Shown here piece by piece: positions 9,318 to 16,547 of a stretch of 64,000 nucleotides of DNA. A model generated the notes under the pieces. It worked only from the letters and a program-made list of their open reading frames with translations. It had not been told where the DNA came from and ran no database searches. This DNA is from Taklimakanibacter albus. GTDB lineage: Bacteria > Pseudomonadota > Alphaproteobacteria > Rhizobiales > Aestuariivirgaceae. The stretch is from contig NZ_JAENHL010000008.1 of assembly GCF_016595235.1 (NCBI RefSeq), positions 1,696,624 through 1,760,623 on the forward strand, written 5' to 3'. Each line of letters opens with the position of its first letter. Within the stretch, counting starts at the first letter, position 1. A program made the translations under genes and the position numbers.

Positions 9318-9392
9318 GCGGGCGTAGTTCAGTGGTAGAACGACAGCTTCCCAAGCTGTATGTCGAGGGTTCGATTCCCTTCGCCCGCTCCA
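9318..9392 (+). tRNA. tRNA-Gly (anticodon CCC)
   Basis: A full cloverleaf can be drawn. The acceptor arm GCGGGCG pairs with CGCCCGC, the D arm is GTTCAGTGGTAGAAC, the anticodon stem ACAGC/GCTGT holds the 7-nt loop TTCCCAA (anticodon CCC), and the T arm is GAGGGTTCGATTCCCTT. It is followed by discriminator T and an encoded CCA (9390-9392). It reads GGG glycine codons. The gene sits alone between a lysR and a convergent response regulator; no integrase or duplicated 3' end was seen nearby. Confidence 0.96.
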
Positions 9393-9440
9393 TTCCTGGC
9401 TAGATCGGAATTTCTTTGAGCCAGCTGTCGCCAAGTCGAC

Positions 9441-10172
9441 TCACCGGCTCATCCTCTCCACCTCAGCGGCGAATATGTATCCCTCGTTCCGCATCGTCCT
9501 TATGATCCGAGGAGACTGCGGATTTGCTTCGATTTTTCCGCGCACTCGACTGACCTGGGTATCTATGCTGCGATCGAACTGCGACGAAACCCTACCGTGC
9601 AATAAATCCAGCAACTGGGCGCGGGACAGGACGGTTTGCGGCCGCTGGACAAATACGGCGAGAAGATCGAACTCGTGCGATGTGAGCGCAATCCAGCTTC
9701 CACTGGGATCGGACAAGGTCCTGCGCCCCAGATCCATGGTCCATCCGTCGAAGCCGAAACATGACGAGTGAGGAACGGGTTCCACCATTAGAGCGGTGCG
9801 CCTCAGGATCGCCCGGATCCTCGCAAGAACTTCTCGCGGATTGACCGGCTTAGCCAAATAGTCATCGGCACCAACCTCGAGTCCGACAATGCAATCGGCT
9901 TCTTCACTTGTCGCCGACAGCAGGATTATCGGAATTGCGGAAACGGCTCTGACTTTGCGGCACAGGTCAATCCCACTTTCTCCGGAAAGCATGATGTCGA
10001 GAACGACAAGATCGTATCGATCACGTTCAAGGACACGCAGGAGTTCATCCCCGCTTCCTGTCTGACCGGCAGACACGCCGTGTTCGGACAGAAACCGCGC
10101 AAGTGCTTCGCGACTACGGGAATCACTGTCGGCGATCAGAACCCTGATCCGGCTCTTTGGGCGCGCCAGCAT
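9441..10172 (-). CDS. OmpR-family response regulator (no adjacent kinase)
   Basis: 243 residues from the ATG at 10172, 13 nt after the stop of the FAD monooxygenase. An in-frame start at 10253 would extend into that gene. Receiver domain 8-125: acidic pocket near D15, phospho-acceptor D59 in LVVLDIMLSGESG, and K in DDYLAKPV. The C-terminal winged helix (about 140-240) ends in TMRNEGYIF, as in OmpR/PhoB proteins. It shares an operon with the monooxygenase and has no kinase beside it, so it is either an orphan or served by the kinase at 12463. Confidence 0.9.
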   Translation of the reverse strand: MLARPKSRIRVLIADSDSRSREALARFLSEHGVSAGQTGSGDELLRVLERDRYDLVVLDIMLSGESGIDLCRKVRAVSAIPIILLSATSEEADCIVGLEVGADDYLAKPVNPREVLARIRAILRRTALMVEPVPHSSCFGFDGWTMDLGRRTLSDPSGSWIALTSHEFDLLAVFVQRPQTVLSRAQLLDLLHGRVSSQFDRSIDTQVSRVRGKIEANPQSPRIIRTMRNEGYIFAAEVERMSR

Positions 10173-10185
10173 CCTGAGTTCTCTC

Positions 10186-11508
10186 CTATCCGAGTTGCAT
10201 AGTCTGATGGGCCGGATTTGGGTCCGCATAATCGGGTAACCGCCAACCGCCATCCCTGTCGTCCGGCGAAAGTCTGGCGACCAGGTCCGGGATGCGAAGT
10301 CGTGCGGCCAAACCCGTCAGGGCAAGAAAAACGCTTATCCCGAATCTCGACTTAGGCATTCCCAAGCGCAGGAGAGATGTATTTACGTTCTGGATTTCGT
10401 TGACGAAGGGCCGCAGCGTCTTGTCGCAGAGCGCAAAGGCTCGCGCGAGATTCGCCTTGTTGCGATTGATCTTACCCGCCAGGACATAGGCTCCGACCAG
10501 ACTTCCGGATACACCCATGCCGCTGAACGGGGATGCACAATGCGCGGCATCGCCGACGAGAACCACACGCCCCTTGTACCAGGTGCCCGTGCGGACCTGC
10601 ACCACTTCCTGAGAATAGAAATTGGGGGTCGTCATCATGCCCTGGATAAACCGATCGATCTGCCAGCCGGCATCCTGGAACCGCTCTATCCAGAATCGCT
10701 TTTGCTGATCCAGCGGCGCCCTGTGAATGGCTGACGCCTTTTCGGAGCTTTCCCTGAGCACGAAATAGACTTGCGTCTCCGTCAAGTTGTGGCTTCTTCG
10801 CATGATCATCCGACCACCAGGGGCGAGATATGTGTTGCGAAGGTTGCCGTCATCGGCCGGTGTGCGTGGGATAAACCAATAGGCCATGTGGATTCCCATT
10901 CGCAGGCAAGGATCCCCTGCATCGGACGGCAGGATATCCTTCCGAATGCGCGATCCCTGACCATCGGCTCCGACCAGCAGATCAAACGTGTCAGAGGTGC
11001 CATCGGAGAAGTGAGCGAGTACCGTATGATCGTCCTGCTCGAACCGCTCCACGGTCTTGCCGAAGACGTATCCCACGTCGTCTTTGGTCGCGTCATAGAG
11101 AATGCGCACGAGATCGCCGCGCATGATCTCACATTCGGATGTTAAGGATTGGGCGCCACGACCAGATCGATTGGCCATTATCGTCGCCTTGGTCCGTCCG
11201 CGGGAGTCGACGAACGAGACGCCGGCTTCATCGACAAGCTTGCTCTGGATGGCGCCGATGAGCCCCATGCGCTTGGCGGCCGCGATGCCCTGACCGCGCA
11301 GATCCACCTGCGCCCCCGTGGCCCTGAGAGCTGGAAAGCGCTCGACTACGACGACCCGATTACCGTTTCGGGCCAGCCAATAGGCGAGTGCCGGCCCCGC
11401 GATCCCCCCGCCGCAGACGAGAATTCTGAGGGAGCGACTTTCAGTCTCCTGAGGTTTCAAGGAACGATCGACAAGCACTTGAGACGGTATAATTGGAGCA
11501 TCCTTCAA
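10186..11508 (-). CDS. FAD-dependent aromatic-type monooxygenase
   Basis: 440 residues, group A flavoprotein hydroxylase (UbiH/PHBH/TetX-like). The Rossmann dinucleotide site is ILVCGGGIAGPALAYWLAR followed by the acidic VVVVER. The second FAD motif is VVLVGDAAHCASPFSGMG, and the DLLVGADGQGSRIR box is present. Such enzymes use NAD(P)H and O2 to hydroxylate planar substrates; the substrate cannot be read from sequence. The roughly 30-residue N-terminal extension before the Rossmann strand suggests that the real start may be further downstream. It leads an operon with a response regulator and is divergent from a two-component system whose likely boxes lie in its promoter region. Confidence 0.88.
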   Translation of the reverse strand: MKDAPIIPSQVLVDRSLKPQETESRSLRILVCGGGIAGPALAYWLARNGNRVVVVERFPALRATGAQVDLRGQGIAAAKRMGLIGAIQSKLVDEAGVSFVDSRGRTKATIMANRSGRGAQSLTSECEIMRGDLVRILYDATKDDVGYVFGKTVERFEQDDHTVLAHFSDGTSDTFDLLVGADGQGSRIRKDILPSDAGDPCLRMGIHMAYWFIPRTPADDGNLRNTYLAPGGRMIMRRSHNLTETQVYFVLRESSEKASAIHRAPLDQQKRFWIERFQDAGWQIDRFIQGMMTTPNFYSQEVVQVRTGTWYKGRVVLVGDAAHCASPFSGMGVSGSLVGAYVLAGKINRNKANLARAFALCDKTLRPFVNEIQNVNTSLLRLGMPKSRFGISVFLALTGLAARLRIPDLVARLSPDDRDGGWRLPDYADPNPAHQTMQLG

Positions 11509-11568
11509 TTCCGCTTGAGTTCATTTCGATACGATTGCTTGCCGCCTCGACATGAAATCTCGCTTCGC

Positions 11569-11586
11569 CAGATTGCGCCAACATTG
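11569..11586 (-). promoter_or_regulatory. Response-regulator box 1 (faces the monooxygenase)
   Basis: The minus strand reads CAATGTTGGCGCAATCTG, two heptamer half-sites offset by exactly 11 bp, as expected for OmpR-family dimers bound head-to-tail. It lies 61 bp upstream of the monooxygenase start and points towards it. Confidence 0.55.
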
Positions 11587-11617
11587 CCGGCCGCCCTGAA
11601 ACCACGGAATATTCGCG

Positions 11618-11635
11618 CAATGTTTCTGCAATGTT
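11618..11635 (+). promoter_or_regulatory. Response-regulator box 2
   Basis: The plus strand reads CAATGTTTCTGCAATGTT, two identical CAATGTT heptamers with an 11-bp period. It is the best-conserved of three copies in this intergenic region. Confidence 0.6.
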
Positions 11636-11734
11636 GGAATCGCGTGAGCGGTTGATAAGCGCATCCGAAGCCGCAAAAACTGTGGGTAGTTCAGTTGCCT
11701 AGGGGGCCCGCCCCTGCCTGGCCGGCTATTTGCG

Positions 11735-11752
11735 CAATGTTACCGCAATCTT
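11735..11752 (+). promoter_or_regulatory. Response-regulator box 3 (faces the two-component operon)
   Basis: The plus strand reads CAATGTTACCGCAATCTT, again with an 11-bp period. It ends 39 bp before the start of the response-regulator gene at 11792, consistent with autoregulation. Confidence 0.6.
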
Positions 11753-11791
11753 TATGCCGAATAGGCTTGCGCAGGAACGAACAGGTGCCTT

Positions 11792-12466
11792 ATGCGAATC
11801 CTTCTGGTCGAAGACGAACTGGACATGGCCAGCGCGCTCAACGACGCCTTGTCGAAGCATAATATCGTCATCGATCACGTGGCATCGATCGCGGATGCAC
11901 GCGAGGCCGTTCACGGGCGGTCCTATGACGCAATCCTCCTGGATCGGCAGCTGCCGGATGGCGAAGGCCTGCGCCTCATTCCCGAGCTCCGGGCCGACAA
12001 CATCGATTCCCCGATCATCGTACTGACGGCTCACAACGACCATGAGGGCCGCATCCGCGGCCTCGATCTCGGCGCCGACGATTACATGGGAAAACCGTTC
12101 GTCGTCGAAGAGCTGATCGCGCGGCTGCGGGCGGTCCTCCGTCGGCCGACACTCCTGTCGCCGGACATCATCCGGGTCGGCCGCCTCGCCTTCGACGTGG
12201 CTCATATGGAGCCGTCGCTCGACGGCAAGCAATTGCTTCTGCCGCGCCGTGAGCTCCTGGTTCTCGCGGCCCTGATGAAACGCAGCGGCCGGACGGTTAT
12301 CCGTGAAGCCCTTGTTAACGCCGTCTATAGTTTCGACGTCGAGATACAATCAAACTCCTTGGATGCCCATGTCTCACGTCTCAGAAAGAAGCTGGCGGGC
12401 CTGAACGCCGGAGCTGCAATTCACACCATCAGGGGCATTGGCTATCTTTTGAAGGCCTCCGAATGA
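11792..12466 (+). CDS. OmpR-family response regulator of a two-component pair
   Basis: 224 residues. The receiver domain has the acidic pair in LLVEDELDMASAL, phospho-acceptor D51 in AILLDRQLPDG, T/A at LTAHND, and K in DDYMGKPF. The C-terminal winged helix (about 130-222) contains NSLDAHVSRLRKKL and ends IRGIGYLLKA, as in the QseB/TctD/PmrA group. Its stop overlaps the ATG of the kinase (12463-12466), so the two are translated together. The three 11-bp-period boxes upstream are the likely binding sites. Confidence 0.94.
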   Translation: MRILLVEDELDMASALNDALSKHNIVIDHVASIADAREAVHGRSYDAILLDRQLPDGEGLRLIPELRADNIDSPIIVLTAHNDHEGRIRGLDLGADDYMGKPFVVEELIARLRAVLRRPTLLSPDIIRVGRLAFDVAHMEPSLDGKQLLLPRRELLVLAALMKRSGRTVIREALVNAVYSFDVEIQSNSLDAHVSRLRKKLAGLNAGAAIHTIRGIGYLLKASE

Positions 12467-13785
12467 CGACTCACAGCCTCCGATGGAGAATCGTTTGGCC
12501 GCTGATCTTCGTCCTCACCTTGGTCACGATCATCGTCGCAGCGGGGCTATATTTTTATTTGATGACCGTGATGACCAACAGCCGATCCGCCGATGAAACG
12601 GTGCTGCCGCACATTGCCAGCTCGATATACCAGGACAGCGCAGGCCGGCTCCTGCTATTGCCCACGCCGGAGCTCGCCAGGCTCCAGGAGGAAAGCCCCG
12701 ATCTCTGGTTCATCGCCCGCGCCGAAGGCGATCGCAAAGTTCAATACGGACAAGTTCCGCCTGGACTGGAGACAATCGCGGCACAACTCGGCAACATTCT
12801 TGACGGAGACCTACGCGCTGAAGGAGCCTCGGCGCTGACTTCCCAAATCGCGCGACTGCCCTCGCCTGCCGGCGAATTGCGCATCATGTTCGGAGGCCGG
12901 CTCCAGGCCGATTCTTTTGCTGTCGAACTGCTCAGCAGAATGAAAATCATCTATCTGCCTTTCCTCGCCTTCACATTGATCGCCGCATTCCTGTCGGTGC
13001 CCATCCTGGTCAAGCGGGCGCTGGCGGGTTTGAGCCGCACGACGGAAATCGCCACCAGCATAGACATCGACCGCCGCGGCCAACGGCTTCCTCCCGATGA
13101 CGTGCCGGAGGAGATGCTGCCGCTCGTGACGGCGATCAACGCGGCGCTCGAGCGATTGGACCATGGCTATACCCAGCAAAAGCGCTTCCTGGCCGACGCC
13201 GCACATGAATTGCGAACGCCTATCGCCATCCTTCATACGAATCTCGAAGCCATGCCGGACAGCCGGCAACAGCGCAAACTCCTGAACGATGTCGGACGCC
13301 TTGCAAACACCGCCGAGCAGCTCCTCGATCTGCACCGGATGGACAACAACATGCAAAGCATGGAGGAACTCGATCTGGTAGAGCTCTGCAAGTCTGTCGC
13401 CGGAGACCTGGCGCCCAATGCCATCGCTGCAGGATATGAGCTGTCCTTCTCGACCAATCGTGATCGTATTCCCGTGTCAGGCGATGCCGGCGCGCTTGAG
13501 CGGGCGATTTCCAACCTGGTGAGGAACGCGATCGAACACGGTGGCGGAAAAGGCCTCATCCAGGTCGTAGCCGTTTTTCCGAACATCATCGAGGTCACCG
13601 ATGAGGGACCGGGAATACCCGCCGATCAACGGGAAGATGTGTTCGAGCCGTTCTATCGGACGGCGCCAAAGCGCAGCGGCGCTGGCTTGGGATTGAATCT
13701 GGTGAAACAGATCGTTCAACGTCACGGCGGCGAGGTGGCGATAATAGCCAGCGATCGCGGCGCCCGCTTTCGCATCAGCCTTTGA
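12463..13785 (+). CDS. Sensor histidine kinase
   Basis: 440 residues with two membrane helices (about 11-33 and 165-185) enclosing a periplasmic sensor of about 130 residues. A HAMP-like linker is followed by the HisKA H-box FLADAAHELRTPIA with phospho-acceptor H248. The HATPase_c domain has the N-box NLVRNAIEHG, G1 VTDEGPGIP and G2 GAGLGLNLVKQI. It autophosphorylates and passes phosphate to the regulator encoded just upstream, with which it overlaps by 4 nt. The stimulus is not evident. Confidence 0.94.
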   Translation: MTTHSLRWRIVWPLIFVLTLVTIIVAAGLYFYLMTVMTNSRSADETVLPHIASSIYQDSAGRLLLLPTPELARLQEESPDLWFIARAEGDRKVQYGQVPPGLETIAAQLGNILDGDLRAEGASALTSQIARLPSPAGELRIMFGGRLQADSFAVELLSRMKIIYLPFLAFTLIAAFLSVPILVKRALAGLSRTTEIATSIDIDRRGQRLPPDDVPEEMLPLVTAINAALERLDHGYTQQKRFLADAAHELRTPIAILHTNLEAMPDSRQQRKLLNDVGRLANTAEQLLDLHRMDNNMQSMEELDLVELCKSVAGDLAPNAIAAGYELSFSTNRDRIPVSGDAGALERAISNLVRNAIEHGGGKGLIQVVAVFPNIIEVTDEGPGIPADQREDVFEPFYRTAPKRSGAGLGLNLVKQIVQRHGGEVAIIASDRGARFRISL

Positions 13786-13836
13786 AGGGCGGCTCAGGGC
13801 GAATGCGAGGCAATGCCGGCTAGGATGTCCGCAGAT

Positions 13837-14538
13837 CTAGAAGCGCCAGTTGACCCCGCCGCGAACCACGACGACGTCCTTCAGCTCCACGAAATCGTCC
13901 TCGTCGGCATCATCCGTGGCGCCGTCAATGTCTTCCTCGTGACCGAAGCCGTAATAGAGGCCCTCGACCCGGACGCTCCAGGTCTCGTTCGCCGCCCATT
14001 CCAGGCCGCCACCCGCGACATAACCGAACTCGTCGATGTCAAACGAGGCCCTCTGGACTTCTTCATCGGCATCGGTAACCTTGAACTCTCCGTCCGCATA
14101 GGCAAGGCCGCCGGTCGCATAAATCAGCAGCGTATCCATCGCGAAGCCGAGCCGGGCACGCAGCGAGGCAAGAAAATCGACATCGGCCTCGACCACGTCG
14201 AAGCCATCCTCATCTTCTGCGTCGCCGGAAAAGTCGGTGAAACTGATATCGGCTTCGATGCCGAGGACGATATTGTCCATCTGGACGTTGTAGCCGGCCT
14301 GAAGACCGCCAAGAATTCCGTCCGCGTTGATGTCGTCGACATAGGTCGCGTCTTCCGGGCTGTCGGGAAGTTCGCCGGAATCATAAATTCCATCGAAGGA
14401 CGGATCGCCGTAGCCCAGATGCACGCCGACATAGGGACCGGTCCAGTCGAAGGCGGCCGGCACCTCGATATCAGCGGCCTGTGCGGTAGAAATAGCCAAG
14501 ATCGAGACCGCACCGGCAACAAGAATCCGCTTGAACAT
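13837..14538 (-). CDS. Outer-membrane beta-barrel protein (Omp25/31-like porin family)
   Basis: 233 residues from an ATG at 14538 with GGAGGG just upstream; an earlier in-frame start lacks this. The signal peptide FKRILVAGAVSILAISTAQA is cleaved at AQA-AD. The mature part begins with FDWTGPYVGVHLGYG, the usual entry of rhizobial small barrels. It alternates beta strands with very acidic loops (DDADEDDF) and ends in an aromatic residue (GGVNWRF), the outer-membrane assembly signal. The acidic loop richness suggests cation-facing surfaces. It is convergent with the histidine kinase gene. Confidence 0.88.
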   Translation of the reverse strand: MFKRILVAGAVSILAISTAQAADIEVPAAFDWTGPYVGVHLGYGDPSFDGIYDSGELPDSPEDATYVDDINADGILGGLQAGYNVQMDNIVLGIEADISFTDFSGDAEDEDGFDVVEADVDFLASLRARLGFAMDTLLIYATGGLAYADGEFKVTDADEEVQRASFDIDEFGYVAGGGLEWAANETWSVRVEGLYYGFGHEEDIDGATDDADEDDFVELKDVVVVRGGVNWRF

Positions 14539-14731
14539 GTTGCTTCCCTCCACCGCTGTCGCCGAGGATAGATTCAACATTACCAGCGGTCAATTGCAGG
14601 CAGTTCAGATTCCGATATTCCGCGAGACTGTGGCCTTTCGATCACAGTTCCCACTCATCCGTATAAGGAATGTTTTCCCGCACGACCGCGCCTGAACGCG
14701 ACTGCAGGGTCTTTCGGGTGGTGTTCGCATA

Positions 14732-15568
14732 TCAACGTGCCACCGCCTTCAGCCCCCGCAACGCCTCCCGCATATCGGCACGATCTTCCGACGACTCGGG
14801 ATAGACCGCATAGGCCGGATAGGTGAATTCCGGCGCGCCCGCGACCAGCTCCAGCTCGCCTGTCTGCAGATGGGGCGTCACCGCGCCTTTGCGGAAATAA
14901 CCCATGCCGCCGGTGCGCAGGATGTAAGCGAGGCCCAATGGCCCATAGCCGACGAGAAGTCCCGGCCCCTCGAAAGCGGCCTGCCCCAGACCGCCAAGCG
15001 CCGCGAAATGCGGGCCCCAGTCCACATGAACATAGTCGCGCGCCTCATCATCACCCTTGGCGCTTCTCACCAGCACCAGTTGCTCCTCCTCGATAAGCTC
15101 CACCGTGAAGCCGGGCAGGATCATCGGCGCGTAGAGAACCGCGACATCGAGCACACCGGTGCGCAGCTGCTCCAGCAGCTGATCCGGCATGCCGATCTGG
15201 GCGCGGATCGCGATCAGCGGCTGGTGCCGCTTCATCCAGACCAGCCAGTCGAGCAGCAGCGGGCTCCACAGGCTGAGCTCGCCCCCCAGGGCGATGGCGC
15301 CGGCGCGACCCGGCGGCAGCCGCAGCTGCTGGCGGGCGCGCTCCCAGATCTGCACGAAGGACTGGGCGAAACGCTCGAACTCACGCCCCGCCGCGGTGAG
15401 GACCGCGCCATTGCGATTGCGGGTGAAGAGCTGGCGGCCGAGCTCCTCCTCGAGGGTGCGGATGCGGGCGCTCACCGTGGTCTGGGTGACATGCAGACGC
15501 TCGGCCGCCTTCAGAAAGCTGCCGGTATGGACGATCTCCAGAAAGGTCCGGGCGCGGTCGATATCCAT
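14732..15568 (-). CDS. LysR-family transcriptional regulator
   Basis: 278 residues from the ATG at 15568, which has GGACGAG in front; another ATG 21 nt upstream is possible. The HTH is MDIDRARTFLEIVHTGSFLK, then TQTTVSARIRTLEEELGRQL. The rest is a LysR effector domain with a strand pattern up to residue 270. It is divergent from the 5-formyl-THF cyclo-ligase family gene, with a dyad between them. Confidence 0.9.
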   Translation of the reverse strand: MDIDRARTFLEIVHTGSFLKAAERLHVTQTTVSARIRTLEEELGRQLFTRNRNGAVLTAAGREFERFAQSFVQIWERARQQLRLPPGRAGAIALGGELSLWSPLLLDWLVWMKRHQPLIAIRAQIGMPDQLLEQLRTGVLDVAVLYAPMILPGFTVELIEEEQLVLVRSAKGDDEARDYVHVDWGPHFAALGGLGQAAFEGPGLLVGYGPLGLAYILRTGGMGYFRKGAVTPHLQTGELELVAGAPEFTYPAYAVYPESSEDRADMREALRGLKAVAR

Positions 15569-15584
15569 AATCTCGTCCGAATGA

Positions 15585-15599
15585 TGCAATTATTTTGCA
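15585..15599. promoter_or_regulatory. Candidate LysR operator
   Basis: TGCAA-N5-TTGCA is a perfect dyad just upstream of the lysR start at 15568, in an AT-rich divergent promoter region. It is a T-N13-A dyad like the one at 8298-8312. Confidence 0.45.
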
Positions 15600-15673
15600 C
15601 TTATACTGCATTTAATTCCGTTTGCCTTATTGTTTCTGAGCGCGCAGCCTGGTGTCGCAACTAAGCCGGACGT

Positions 15674-16333
15674 TTGATCGTGCAGGACGAGACGCAAACC
15701 AACCCCGTTGAGACAGCGTCCACTCCGCACGTCCTGCACGATCAGGCCCCGGCGCTCAGCGCCACCCCGCCCCGTCCTGACGACTGGAGCGATATCTCAA
15801 GATGGAGAAAGGCGGAGCGCCGGCGCCTCATCGATGAGCGCCTCGCCCTAAACCCGGAATATCGCGAGGCCGGCGCCGAACGGATCGCGAATTTGCTCGA
15901 CCAGAGACTAGGCAAGCCGGGCGGCCGCATCGTCGGCACCTACTGGCCGTTCCGCGGCGAGCCCGATCTGCGCAACTGGGGCCTCCGCTTCATCGCGCGA
16001 GGCGGCCATATCGCTTTGCCGGTCGTCATCGCCAAGGGACAACCGCTCGACTATCGCGTCTGGCGGCCGGGAGATCCCCTCGAGCGTGGCGTCTGGAACA
16101 TCCTGGTTCCGGTCTTCGGCCCGGCGGTCGAACCCGACATCGTAATCGCGCCGGTGGTCGGCTTCGATGCCCTGCACTACCGACTAGGTTATGGTGGCGG
16201 ATTCTTCGATCGCACCCTTGCCGCCATGAAACGCAAGCCGCTCGCCATCGGCATCGGCTATGGGCAAAGCCGGATCGCCACCATCCATCCCCAGCCGCAT
16301 GACATTGCCATGGACATGGTCATCACCGGCTGA
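15674..16333 (+). CDS. 5-formyltetrahydrofolate cyclo-ligase family protein
   Basis: 219 residues. The C-terminal fingerprint GYGGGFFDRTLA and the preceding GFDALHYRL match the ATP/folate site of MTHFS proteins. WRKAERRRLI near residue 45 gives the N-terminal basic ATP-binding motif, and GTYWPFRGEPDL is also conserved. These enzymes convert 5-formyl-THF to 5,10-methenyl-THF, although alphaproteobacterial paralogues may differ. The first 38 residues before the homologous part are an extension. The TTG at 15674 is the outermost start and a GTG lies 6 nt further on, so the real start may be shorter. Confidence 0.82.
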   Translation: MIVQDETQTNPVETASTPHVLHDQAPALSATPPRPDDWSDISRWRKAERRRLIDERLALNPEYREAGAERIANLLDQRLGKPGGRIVGTYWPFRGEPDLRNWGLRFIARGGHIALPVVIAKGQPLDYRVWRPGDPLERGVWNILVPVFGPAVEPDIVIAPVVGFDALHYRLGYGGGFFDRTLAAMKRKPLAIGIGYGQSRIATIHPQPHDIAMDMVITG

Positions 16334-16547
16334 AGTGGATTCAGAGCATCTGAACAAAACATAATTCATCGAACGCAGCTCCGAATTCTACATTCAGACG
16401 GTGCTGCGTAAAATGCCTTGGCCACGCCGCCCAACGTCGTCCAGTCCTTCGATTACCCCCAACGATCACCCAGGATTTTGCACCTATCATCAAAAATTTC
16501 CCTAAGGTTATATCTTGTGATAAGTTGCATTTCTGAGCCTGACATAG

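Noticed and set aside
9318-9392. tRNA-Gly as an island attachment site
   Set aside because: No integrase, no repeated 3' tRNA fragment and no compositional break seen next to it.
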